Below are positions 1 to 7,026 of a DNA stretch of 64,000 nucleotides, one piece after another (the stretch's first letter is position 1; each line of letters begins with the position of its first letter). Under the pieces are notes generated by a model that worked only from the letters and a program-made list of their open reading frames with translations, searched no databases and was not told the DNA's origin. Source of the stretch: Luteibacter sp. SG786 (lineage in GTDB: Bacteria; Pseudomonadota; Gammaproteobacteria; Xanthomonadales; Rhodanobacteraceae); NCBI RefSeq assembly GCF_011759605.1, contig NZ_JAAOYX010000001.1, positions 868,001 to 932,000 of the forward strand. The letters are read 5' to 3'. The position numbers and the translations under genes are program-made.

Positions 1-671
1 AACAGGATCACCCGCGTCTGATTGCTGCGGTTTTCCGCCCAGTGCACGTAGGTTTCGTCGAAGACCACGTCCTTGCCGTCGCGCCACGCGTGCATCTCGC
101 CGTCGACGAAGATGCGGCAGTCGTCGGAGTTCGGCGTGATGAGGCCGAGGTGGTAGCGCAACGACCCGGCGAACGGATCGCGGTGGGGGTTGAGCTTGCT
201 GCCCGGCGGAAGCAGCGCGAACATCGCCGCCTTCACGCTGGGAATGGCGTTGAGCAGCTTCACCGTTTCGGGGCACAGCGCCTCAGCGGACGCGAGCGGC
301 TCCCCGTACCACTTGAGGTAGAAGCGCTTCCAGCCTTGTTTGAAGAAGGAATTGAACGAGGCGTCGTTGTGCTTCTCCGCGGACCGGATGAAACCCTCGT
401 CGAACAGGTGCAGGGCTTCTTCGCGAATGGTCTGCCAATTCGCCTGAAGCAGGTCGAGCTGGGGGAAGCCGCTGCGATCGAGGATGGGGCGCGCAGGCAC
501 GGCCGAGAAGGCGTACATCAGCAGGTTGTACGGCGCGAAGATGGCCGAATGGTCGACCAGTTGGCGGTCGAAGCGCAGGCGCGAGCGCCCGCGCAGATGA
601 ACCAGCAACACGCACAGCGTGAAGAGGATCAGCACGTAAAGGACGATGAAGCGTGGCCCGAGGAAATTCAT
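1..671 (-). CDS. Aspartyl/asparaginyl beta-hydroxylase family protein (LpxO-like), C-terminus outside the window
   Basis: The reverse-strand frame opens with MNFLGPRFIVLYVLILFTLC, a single hydrophobic anchor at about residues 5-26, and runs off the window edge. The visible part ends with the Fe(II)/2-oxoglutarate dioxygenase signature of the family: HRDPFAGSLRYHLGL, then TPN, then a VDGE...W.DG...FDETY.HWAEN stretch. The His and Asp of HRD and the second His (YVHWAEN) are the expected iron ligands. By family knowledge such membrane-anchored enzymes hydroxylate lipid A acyl chains (LpxO) or related substrates on the cytoplasmic face; the exact substrate is not shown here. It is transcribed away from thiD's downstream end, with about 76 bp between them. 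The last few dozen residues are missing, so completeness cannot be judged. Confidence 0.8.
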   Translation of the reverse strand, partial: MNFLGPRFIVLYVLILFTLCVLLVHLRGRSRLRFDRQLVDHSAIFAPYNLLMYAFSAVPARPILDRSGFPQLDLLQANWQTIREEALHLFDEGFIRSAEKHNDASFNSFFKQGWKRFYLKWYGEPLASAEALCPETVKLLNAIPSVKAAMFALLPPGSKLNPHRDPFAGSLRYHLGLITPNSDDCRIFVDGEMHAWRDGKDVVFDETYVHWAENRSNQTRVIL

Positions 672-747
672 GCGATGGACTCGAGGGGAACGGGCGATAC
701 ATACGGCCGCTTTCGGCCCGTATCAACGCGCATAGGATACTCCGGCC

Positions 748-1518
748 TCAGTGGCCGAGCACGTGGGCGGCGCCGGCACCCGGCCGCCAGGCGCGCTGGA
801 AGGCCTTGTTCACCCAGGCCAGTGCTGCGCGGGCCGCGGCGCGTGGCGGCTTGCCTCGCGCCAGTTCGGCGGCGAGGGCGGAGGCGAGCGTGCAGCCACT
901 GCCGTGGCCTTCGAACGGCAGGCGGGGATGGCGGATCTCCAGCACGCCGTCCGCGTCGTAATAGCGATCCACGATGTCCCGTCCCCGTGCATGGCCTCCC
1001 TTGAGAAGCACGGCCCGGGCGCCGAGGGCGAGCAGGTCCGCACCTGCGGCGTCGATGTCGCGGCCCACAGGGCGGCCCAGCAGGGCTTCGGCCTCAGGCA
1101 GGTTGGGCGTGACCACGTCCGCCAGTGGGATCAATCGGTTCACGAGCGCGTCCATCGCATCCTCGTCCAGCAGGCGTGCGCCGCTGGTGGCGATCATGAC
1201 GGGGTCTACCACCAGCCACGGCGGCTTGCGCCGCTGCATCTCCCGCGCCACGAGGCGAGTGACGGCCGCGCTGCCGAGCATGCCGGTCTTCACGGCGGCA
1301 ATGGGGAAGTCGTCAAAGACCGCCTCGATCTGGCTGCGGATGTGTACGAGGGGCAGGGTGTGCACCGCGGTGACGCCACGCGTGTTCTGCGAGGTGATCG
1401 CCGTGACGGCAGTGAGGCCGTGCGTGCCGCGCGCGTGGAAGGTCTTCAGATCGGCCTGGATGCCGGCACCGCCACCGGAGTCGGAGCCGGCGATGGTGAG
1501 GGTGTTGGGTTTGGTCAT
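748..1518 (-). CDS. thiD: Bifunctional hydroxymethylpyrimidine kinase/phosphomethylpyrimidine kinase
   Basis: A 256-residue ribokinase-fold enzyme that phosphorylates HMP to HMP-P and then HMP-PP for thiamine synthesis in the cytoplasm. The N-terminus TIAGSDSGGGAGIQADLKT is the classic ThiD start. The substrate and catalytic segments VDPVM, TPNLPEAE, LLKGGH and the GSGCTLASA anion-hole motif near residue 210 are all present and in order. I chose the ATG at 1518 because the protein then begins MTKPNTLTIAGSD, as usual for the family; an upstream start would add ten residues of no known function. No TPP riboswitch is evident upstream. It stands alone, with no other thi gene beside it, so it probably serves HMP salvage or synthesis together with distant genes. 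Confidence 0.95.
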   Translation of the reverse strand: MTKPNTLTIAGSDSGGGAGIQADLKTFHARGTHGLTAVTAITSQNTRGVTAVHTLPLVHIRSQIEAVFDDFPIAAVKTGMLGSAAVTRLVAREMQRRKPPWLVVDPVMIATSGARLLDEDAMDALVNRLIPLADVVTPNLPEAEALLGRPVGRDIDAAGADLLALGARAVLLKGGHARGRDIVDRYYDADGVLEIRHPRLPFEGHGSGCTLASALAAELARGKPPRAAARAALAWVNKAFQRAWRPGAGAAHVLGH

Positions 1519-1552
1519 GCGTTGAGGATAGTCGGTCCTCGTGCGCAAGGCG

Positions 1553-1637
1553 CTGGGTTCCTGCCTTCGCAGGAACGACGGTGTTGGAGAATTCTGGGTC
1601 TTTCGGGGCCGTCGCCCCTGCGAAGGCAGGGGCCCAG
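1553..1637. repeat. Inverted pair of palindromic repeats (BIME-like)
   Basis: Two units of about 29 bp (1553-1581 and 1609-1637) face each other. Each contains its own hairpin (CCTGC-CTTC-GCAGG in the left arm, CCCTGC-GAAG-GCAGGG in the right), and the right unit is a near-perfect reverse complement of the left. This is the layout of a bacterial interspersed mosaic element. It lies between the thiD start and the 3' end of the GIY-YIG gene. Confidence 0.8.
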
Positions 1638-1648
1638 TGACTCAGGCC

Positions 1649-1939
1649 TCACAAGAGGCCCTCGAACAGGTCGTTCCAGTATGGATTGCGCTCTTCGATC
1701 AGCCTGATCTTCCAAGCCCGCTTCCAACGTTTCAGCGCCTTCTCCCGAAGAATCGCCGACTCCATCGTCACATGCATCTCGAACCACACCAGTCGATCGA
1801 CCGCGTGCTCTGCGCTGAACCCTAAAACGAACTTCCCCTTGTGCTGCCAGACCCGCTTGGCGAGATCGCTCGTCACGCCGATGTAGAGCGTGCCGTTCCG
1901 GCCGGATGCCAGCATGTAGACGCAAGGATTCCTTTCCAC
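1649..1939 (-). CDS. Small GIY-YIG nuclease-domain protein (UPF0213 type)
   Basis: A 96-residue single-domain protein. The N-terminal VYMLASGRNGTLYIGVTSDL segment carries the two strand motifs of the GIY-YIG fold (here VYM and YIG), followed by the conserved Arg (KRVWQHK) and the Glu in the ESAILREKALKRWKR helix. The family is widespread and its cellular role is not settled; a DNA-cleaving activity is inferred from the fold only. Length is typical. The gene ends only 11 bp from the palindromic repeat at 1553-1637, an arrangement that may be meaningful. Upstream, a GC-rich hairpin at 1959-1983 separates it from phoH. Confidence 0.85.
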   Translation of the reverse strand: MERNPCVYMLASGRNGTLYIGVTSDLAKRVWQHKGKFVLGFSAEHAVDRLVWFEMHVTMESAILREKALKRWKRAWKIRLIEERNPYWNDLFEGLL

Positions 1940-1958
1940 GCGAAGCTCTCCATGAAGC

Positions 1959-1983
1959 GGGCGCCGGCCTCGTGCCGGCGCCC
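1959..1983. terminator. GC-rich hairpin downstream of phoH
   Basis: A perfect 10-bp stem (GGGCGCCGGC) with a 5-base loop sits 11 bp past the phoH stop codon. There is no proper T-run on the minus strand, so it could be a weak terminator, an mRNA 3'-end stabiliser, or another palindromic element. Confidence 0.35.
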
Positions 1984-1993
1984 GTGTTTCCCT

Positions 1994-3382
1994 TTACAAC
2001 GCTTCCGAAGCGAAATCCGCCAGCCTGGACCGCTCGCCGCGCTTCAGCGTGATGTGCCCCGAATGGGCCCACATCTTGAAGCGGTCCACGGCGTAGGTGA
2101 GGCCGGAGGTGGTTTCGGTGAGGTACGGTGTATCGATCTGTTCCACGTTGCCCAGGCAGACGATCTTCGTGCCGGGACCGGCACGCGTGATCAAGGTCTT
2201 CATCTGCTTCGGCGTCAGGTTCTGCGCCTCGTCGATGATCAGGTAACGGCTCAGGAACGTGCGGCCGCGCATGAAGTTGAGCGAGCGGATCTTCACGCGG
2301 GAAGCCAGCAGGTCGTTCGTGGCCTGGCGGCCCCACGAGCCGCCTTCCTCCGGGTTGGCGAGCACTTCGAGGTTGTCGGTGAGGGCGCCCATCCACGGTG
2401 TCATCTTCTCTTCCTCCGTGCCGGGCAGGAAGCCGATATCCTCGCCCACTGAGACGGTGGCGCGGGTCATGATGATTTCGCGATAGCGCTGCTGGTCCAT
2501 CACTTGCGCAAGGCCCGCGGCAAGGGCGAGCAGCGTCTTGCCGGTGCCTGCCGTGCCGAGGAGCGTGACGAAGTCCACGTCCGGATCCATCAGGAGGTTG
2601 AGCGCGAAGTTCTGTTCGCGATTGCGCGCCGCGATGCCCCAGACGCCATGCGCGGCATGGGTGTGGTCATCGAGCAGGACGAGCTTCGCCTTGCGTGCGT
2701 CTTCGTCGCCGGTGATCTCGAGCACGCGCAGTTCCACGTCGTTCTCGCCCGGCATGTACAGGCACTGATTGGGGTACCAGAGCTCGTCGTCACGAACGTT
2801 CACTTCGTAGAACGTGCGGCCGCGCTCGTTCCAGGAGCGCAACTCCGGATGGAGGCTCCAGAAGTCCTCGGGCAATGCGTCCGAACCCGTGAACAGCAGG
2901 GCGAAATCGTCCAGGGCACGGTCGTTCTCGTAGTCTTCCGCGGTGATGCCGTAGATGGACGCCTTGATCCGGAGATTGATGTCCTTGGTGACGAGGATGA
3001 CGGGTCGGTCGGGGAACTGGTCGCGCAGGTCGATCACCGACGCCAGGATCTGGTTGTCGGCCTTGCCGTTGCCGTGCCCGGCGCGCTGCTGGAAGAACAG
3101 CCGCCCCACCGCGCCGCGTTTCAGATTCACGCCCTGCGGATTGGTGAGTTCAAGACCGTCGCGAATGCCGTGGCCGTTGCCGCGCTCGATCAGTTCGTTG
3201 AGGAACCGGCTTACCTGGCGTCCGTTCCGAGAAACTTCCGATCCGCCTTTCTTCTTCTCGTCCAGTTCCTCCAGCACGGTCATGGGGATGAAGACATCGT
3301 GTTCCTCGAAGCGGAACAGAGCGGTCGGGTCGTGCAGAAGCACGTTGGTGTCGAGGGCGTAGATGCGCTTGCTTCCGGTCAT
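1994..3382 (-). CDS. PhoH-family ATPase with N-terminal PIN domain
   Basis: A 462-residue protein of the PIN-PhoH architecture (YlaK-like). Residues 1-140 form a PIN nuclease domain with the acidic residues in ALDTNVLLHDP, VLEELDE, KADNQI and TKDINLR. A PhoH-like P-loop ATPase follows: Walker A GTAGTGKT near residue 275, then LIIDEAQNLTP as Walker B and a RAGPGTKIVCLGN segment. By family knowledge it couples RNA unwinding or remodelling with RNA cleavage; the target is unknown. It is distinct from the short PhoH beside ybeY. The ATG start gives the standard PIN N-terminus. It precedes the gcvR-bcp pair's downstream end on the same strand, with 82 bp to bcp. Confidence 0.9.
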   Translation of the reverse strand: MTGSKRIYALDTNVLLHDPTALFRFEEHDVFIPMTVLEELDEKKKGGSEVSRNGRQVSRFLNELIERGNGHGIRDGLELTNPQGVNLKRGAVGRLFFQQRAGHGNGKADNQILASVIDLRDQFPDRPVILVTKDINLRIKASIYGITAEDYENDRALDDFALLFTGSDALPEDFWSLHPELRSWNERGRTFYEVNVRDDELWYPNQCLYMPGENDVELRVLEITGDEDARKAKLVLLDDHTHAAHGVWGIAARNREQNFALNLLMDPDVDFVTLLGTAGTGKTLLALAAGLAQVMDQQRYREIIMTRATVSVGEDIGFLPGTEEEKMTPWMGALTDNLEVLANPEEGGSWGRQATNDLLASRVKIRSLNFMRGRTFLSRYLIIDEAQNLTPKQMKTLITRAGPGTKIVCLGNVEQIDTPYLTETTSGLTYAVDRFKMWAHSGHITLKRGERSRLADFASEAL

Positions 3383-3464
3383 GCGGAAGTGACCTCATGC
3401 GGAGGTTGCGATTGCCGGCCGCGCGGCGACGGCCGGAGGGGGAACCCGCCTGACGCGGTATCCG

Positions 3465-3935
3465 TCACGCGGTTGGAACACTCAACAGTGTGTCTAGAAC
3501 GGCCTGCGCATGGCCGGGAATCTTGATGCCGCGCCATTCCGCGGCCAGGCGGCCGCTGGGATCGATGAGGAAGGTGCTGCGGACCACGCCGAGATAGCGT
3601 TTGCCATAGAGAACCTTCTCGTGGATGACGTCGAACGCCTTGCACCAGGTTTCGTCGGCGTCGGAAACGAGCGGGAAGGGAAGTTCGTGCTTGGCGGCGA
3701 AGTTCGCGTGCGAGCGCACCGAATCGCGGGACACCCCGATCACCTCGGCATTGCGGGCCTGGAACGCCGCGTAAAGGTCGCGGAAATCCTTGGCCTCGTT
3801 CGTACAGCCGGGGGTGTTGTCCTTGGGGTAGAAGAAGACGACGACCCATCGGCCTTGGAGTGAAGACAGGGACAGCGTGCTGCCGTCGCCGAGGGGGCCT
3901 TCGAGTTTGGGAAGCTTCTTGCCCTTGCCGGTCAT
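3465..3935 (-). CDS. bcp: Thioredoxin-dependent peroxiredoxin of the BCP/PrxQ type
   Basis: A 156-residue peroxiredoxin that reduces hydroperoxides in the cytoplasm. The peroxidatic Cys44 sits in the family motif FFYPKDNTPGCT. In E. coli Bcp the resolving Cys lies five residues later; here that position is not Cys (CTNEAKD). The only other Cys is Cys98 (DETWCKAF), so resolution would have to use Cys98 or a 1-Cys mechanism. The start at 3935 gives MTGKGKKLPKLEG; the same open frame continues upstream antisense of gcvR but without family similarity. gcvR lies 26 bp upstream on the same strand, the same gcvR-bcp pairing as in enterobacteria, with dapA divergent. Confidence 0.93.
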   Translation of the reverse strand: MTGKGKKLPKLEGPLGDGSTLSLSSLQGRWVVVFFYPKDNTPGCTNEAKDFRDLYAAFQARNAEVIGVSRDSVRSHANFAAKHELPFPLVSDADETWCKAFDVIHEKVLYGKRYLGVVRSTFLIDPSGRLAAEWRGIKIPGHAQAVLDTLLSVPTA

Positions 3936-3961
3936 GCGTACGTCTGCCGCTCCTTGTGATT

Positions 3962-4537
3962 TCAGAATTTCACAGGATCCATGATGGCGTCGAGATTGAG
4001 GCCATCGCAAAGTTCGAGGAAATCGTCGCGTAGCGCGGCGATGTGCGTTTCCGCGGGAATGCCGATGGTGATCTGCGCCTGGAACATCTCGGCGCCGGTC
4101 TGCATGGCCTGGTACCGCATGGACGAAAGCTGCTCCACGCTGATGTCTCGGCGGGAGAAGAATTCGATGATCTTCACCAGGATGCCGGGCCGATCGGCGG
4201 CGATGACTTCCACCAGATAGGGAAGAAGGTGTGCGGTGGGTTCGCGCGGCGTGGTGCGGTAGTGCACGATCTGCAGTTCTTCGTCGCGCCCGAGCTTGCC
4301 CAGCGAGGTTTCGAGCTTGGCAACGGCGTCCCAGGCGCCGACCGCCAGCAGCATGACGGACGTGTCGTTGCCGATGGTGGACACACGGGCGTCGGCGAGG
4401 TTGCAACCGGAGTCCGCGATGCGCTTGGCAAGCGCCAGGATCGGCGCGCGATGCGCCGGCGACAGCGTCGAAATCAGGAGCTGGTTGTCGGTGGTGGCGT
4501 TGCGTGCTGCAGAACGATTCAAGGCGGGTTTACCCAT
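3962..4537 (-). CDS. gcvR: Glycine cleavage system transcriptional repressor-type ACT protein
   Basis: A 191-residue protein with two ACT domains: TTDNQLLISTLSP onward (about residues 15-85) and PYLVEVIAADRPGILVKI onward (about 105-175). GcvR in E. coli binds GcvA in a glycine-dependent way and controls gcvTHP; the role here is inferred from that and from conserved synteny (dapA divergent, bcp downstream). Whether this organism has a GcvA partner cannot be seen in the window. The ATG at 4537 is preferred; another ATG at 4564 would add nine residues, and neither has a strong ribosome-binding site. Confidence 0.82.
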   Translation of the reverse strand: MGKPALNRSAARNATTDNQLLISTLSPAHRAPILALAKRIADSGCNLADARVSTIGNDTSVMLLAVGAWDAVAKLETSLGKLGRDEELQIVHYRTTPREPTAHLLPYLVEVIAADRPGILVKIIEFFSRRDISVEQLSSMRYQAMQTGAEMFQAQITIGIPAETHIAALRDDFLELCDGLNLDAIMDPVKF

Positions 4538-4668
4538 GGCGCGTCCCGCGGGGCGCGGAACCAACGCTTTGGGGGCAGCTTACTTGCCCGCGTCGCGCAC
4601 TAGCAAGACACGTTTGGCTTCCCGACGGCCGCAGCGCCGAATGGACGCGCCGGAACGGCCCCGGTAAC

Positions 4669-5595
4669 ATGCGAAGGGCTGATGACACAACGGGTTTGGC
4701 CTTGGATATCTCAGGAAGCATCACCGCGCTGGCGACACCTTTCGCCGCCGACGGGTCCCTCGATCTGAACGCCTTCGCGCGCCTGCTCGACCAGCAGCTG
4801 GCCGGCGGTACGCAGGCCGTGGTCGTGGCGGGTTCCACGGGCGAATCGCACTTCCTGGAGCACGACGAATACGAGCGCCTGCTCAGCTTTGCCGTGAAGC
4901 ATGTGAACGGCCGCATCCCGGTCATCGCCGGCACCGGCGAGGCGGGCACGGCGAAAACCATCGCCACCACCCGGCGGGCCCGGGCCCTCGGGGCCGACGC
5001 GGCGCTTGTTGTCGCACCGTTCTACGTGCGCCCGACACAGGAGGGCCTGCGCCGCCACTTCCTCGCCGTGGCCGACGAGGGCGGGCTCCCCGTCATCATC
5101 TACAACGTGCCGCCGCGCACTGGCTGCGACATCGCGCCGGAAACGGTGGCCGTGTTGCGCGACCATCCGGGCATCGTCGGCATCAAGGAAGCCAGAGGCG
5201 ACGCCGAGCGCATTCAGGCCATCGCGGAACTTATCCGTGCCGATTTCGTCTACCTCAGCGGCGACGACGGTTCGGCTCCCGAAGCCATGCTGGCCGGCGC
5301 CGCGGGGACCATCTCCGTCGTGTCCAATCTCGTGCCGGAAGCCTTCCGGGCTCTCTGCGACGCCGCTCGTGCCGGCGACGTGGGGCGTACCAAGGACGCC
5401 GCGGCGCGACTTGCCCCACTGGTAGATGCCCTCAACTGCGCGCCCAATCCCATTCCCGTCAAGGCCGGTCTGGCCGCGCTGGGGCTGGGCTCGGCGGCTC
5501 CGCGGCTGCCCCTGGTGGCGCTGGAGCCAGGTCCGGCGCTGACACGGCTACGCGAAACCCTTGCGGCTCTGGCACCATTGGCGTCTGCCGCCTGA
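4669..5595 (+). CDS. dapA: 4-hydroxy-tetrahydrodipicolinate synthase
   Basis: Condenses pyruvate with aspartate semialdehyde at the start of the diaminopimelate/lysine branch. The TIM-barrel markers are clear: VVVAGSTGES (one of the two usual Thr residues is Ser), APFYVRPTQEG with the active-site Tyr, VIIYNVPPRTG, and the Schiff-base Lys in GIVGIKEARGD. The ATG at 4669 gives 308 residues. A TTG at 4702 would give MDISGSITALATPF, a start closer to E. coli DapA (292 residues), and may be the true one; neither has a strong Shine-Dalgarno sequence. The gene is divergent from gcvR, and bamC starts 20 bp downstream, the usual dapA-bamC operon. Confidence 0.95.
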   Translation: MRRADDTTGLALDISGSITALATPFAADGSLDLNAFARLLDQQLAGGTQAVVVAGSTGESHFLEHDEYERLLSFAVKHVNGRIPVIAGTGEAGTAKTIATTRRARALGADAALVVAPFYVRPTQEGLRRHFLAVADEGGLPVIIYNVPPRTGCDIAPETVAVLRDHPGIVGIKEARGDAERIQAIAELIRADFVYLSGDDGSAPEAMLAGAAGTISVVSNLVPEAFRALCDAARAGDVGRTKDAAARLAPLVDALNCAPNPIPVKAGLAALGLGSAAPRLPLVALEPGPALTRLRETLAALAPLASAA

Positions 5596-5615
5596 AGCAC
5601 AACAACGGAACTCAC

Positions 5616-6203
5616 ATGAAGAAAACCTCGTACGCGCTGGTCGTCCCGGCACTGCTCCTCTCCGTCCTGGTCGTTTCCGGTTGCGGCGCGTTCCGCTCCA
5701 AGAAGGATTGGGAAAGGGCCCAGCAGGAAGCTCCGCTGGAGATCCCGCCGGGTCTCGATACCCCTTCGACCAGCGCCGCCCTTGTCATTCCCGACGCCGG
5801 TTCCGGCGCTTCGGGCGGCTCGGCCAGCCAGGCGGCTCCCGTTTCGGACGGCTTCGTCCTCGCCGACGATGCCGACGCCGCCTATCGGCGCATCGGTGAG
5901 CTCCTGAGCGTGGGCGACCTCGGTACCGTCACGTCGCACGACGACGCCACTCACACTTACCAGATCGCGGTGAACCGCGGTAAGCCGGAAGGTCGTCCGG
6001 GCTTCTTCCGCCGCATGTTCGGCGCCGGCAAGAACGCCGACCAGGACGCCAAGGACGCTCCGGCGTCCGCTTCCGGCGCCACCCATGCCGTGCAGTTGGC
6101 TGTCACGCCCAGCGGTACCGGCAGCGAGGTTCGCGCCCAAGGCGACGCCGACGGCGTTCGGCGTGTCATCGACGCGCTGAAGTCCCGGATGGGTAGCAAG
6201 TAA
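5616..6203 (+). CDS. bamC: BamC-like outer-membrane lipoprotein, short form
   Basis: A 195-residue lipoprotein. MKKTSYALVVPALLLSVLVV is the signal peptide and VVSGC the lipobox, so the mature protein should start at the lipidated Cys and be anchored in the outer membrane. A flexible segment rich in Gly, Ser and Ala follows, then one small alpha/beta domain (about residues 75-190) with YRRIGELLS and RGKPEGRPGFFRRMFG. E. coli BamC has about 344 residues and two helix-grip domains; this protein has room for one only. The assignment to the BAM complex rests on the lipobox, the unstructured N-terminal region and the dapA-bamC synteny, so the name is likely but not proved. A strong terminator follows. 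Confidence 0.72.
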   Translation: MKKTSYALVVPALLLSVLVVSGCGAFRSKKDWERAQQEAPLEIPPGLDTPSTSAALVIPDAGSGASGGSASQAAPVSDGFVLADDADAAYRRIGELLSVGDLGTVTSHDDATHTYQIAVNRGKPEGRPGFFRRMFGAGKNADQDAKDAPASASGATHAVQLAVTPSGTGSEVRAQGDADGVRRVIDALKSRMGSK

Positions 6204-6225
6204 ATCCGCCGCGCCCGCTGAACCG

Positions 6226-6256
6226 AAACGCCGCCCCCGGGGCGGCGTTTCTTTTT
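6226..6256 (+). terminator. Intrinsic terminator of dapA-bamC
   Basis: An 11-bp stem (AAACGCCGCCC with GGGCGGCGTTT), a 3-base loop and a CTTTTT tail, 22 bp after bamC. Confidence 0.9.
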
Positions 6257-6418
6257 GCGACCGTTGCGAGGGGCAAGCGGCGGACCTTGCCGAATCGTCT
6301 TGCTGGCGCCTGCGACTTAATGTCGATGGACACCTGCCGGTTCAATACGGCGGACCAGGGCATTCAGTAGTGACACGAGCGATGCGCTGTCGAAAGCGAC
6401 GGCACGCGCGACGAGGCC

Positions 6419-6742
6419 TCAGCGCTCGAGAAGGTCCAGCTTGCCTGGCTTGCCTTCCCATTCCTTGGCGTCGGGAAGGCCGTCCTTCCGCTCCGTGATG
6501 ACCGGCCACGCCTTCGAGAGCTCTGCATTGAGCGCCACGAATGTCTCCTGCCCGGCGGGAACGTCGTCCTCCGGATAGATGGCGTTGATCGGGCATTCCG
6601 GCTCGCACAGGGTGCAGTCGATGCACTCGTCCGGATTGATCACGAGAAAGTTCGGGCCTTCGTGGAAAGCGTCCACGGGGCAGACCTCGACGCAGTCCGT
6701 GTATTTGCACTTGATGCAGTTGTCGGTAACGACAAAGGTCAT
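6419..6742 (-). CDS. fdxA: Seven-iron ferredoxin
   Basis: A 107-residue cytoplasmic electron carrier. The Cys pattern is that of Fdx[15 protein letters not shown] near the N-terminus and [12 protein letters not shown] about 30 residues later, which by family knowledge hold one [3Fe-4S] and one [4Fe-4S] cluster. The C-terminal extension after the clusters (about 50 residues, with WP.IT..KD..PDA..W) is also typical. I chose the ATG at 6742 because the protein then begins [14 protein letters not shown], the family start; the longer open frame upstream only reads through the tRNA. tRNA-Glu lies 28 bp upstream on the same strand, so the two may share a transcript. Confidence 0.95.
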   Translation of the reverse strand: MTFVVTDNCIKCKYTDCVEVCPVDAFHEGPNFLVINPDECIDCTLCEPECPINAIYPEDDVPAGQETFVALNAELSKAWPVITERKDGLPDAKEWEGKPGKLDLLER

Positions 6743-6770
6743 GCGAACGGTTCGGCGCCGGAAGGAAAAG

Positions 6771-6846
6771 TGGCGCTCCCTACGAGGTTCGAACTCGTGT
6801 TCCCGCCTTGAGAGGGCGGTGTCCTGGACCACTAGACGAAGGGAGC
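6771..6846 (-). tRNA. tRNA-Glu (anticodon CTC)
   Basis: A 76-nt cloverleaf with an encoded CCA. The acceptor stem is GCTCCCT/AGGGAGC, the anticodon loop CTCTCAA places CTC at positions 34-36, and the T arm has GTTCGAACC. The D arm (TAGTGGTCCAGGACA) is typical of tRNA-Glu. Confidence 0.95.
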
Positions 6847-7026
6847 GGGTCGTACTCGAAGTACGAAGCGCGCTAGTATAGCCGAATTCGTACGGCCGGC
6901 AACGGGTTTGCCTGCCGCTCGTCGAACCGGGTCGAATTCGTTACATTGGGCCCATTCATCCCGACCGGCAGCCGGTGGGGGCAGCCACTTGAAGGGCGCC
7001 GGGGCGCCCGCCAGGACTTCGACCGC

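Noticed and set aside
1519-1648. TPP riboswitch upstream of thiD
   Set aside because: The upstream region on the minus strand is occupied by the palindromic repeat; no conserved THI-box core (CTGAGA with a matching partner) was found.
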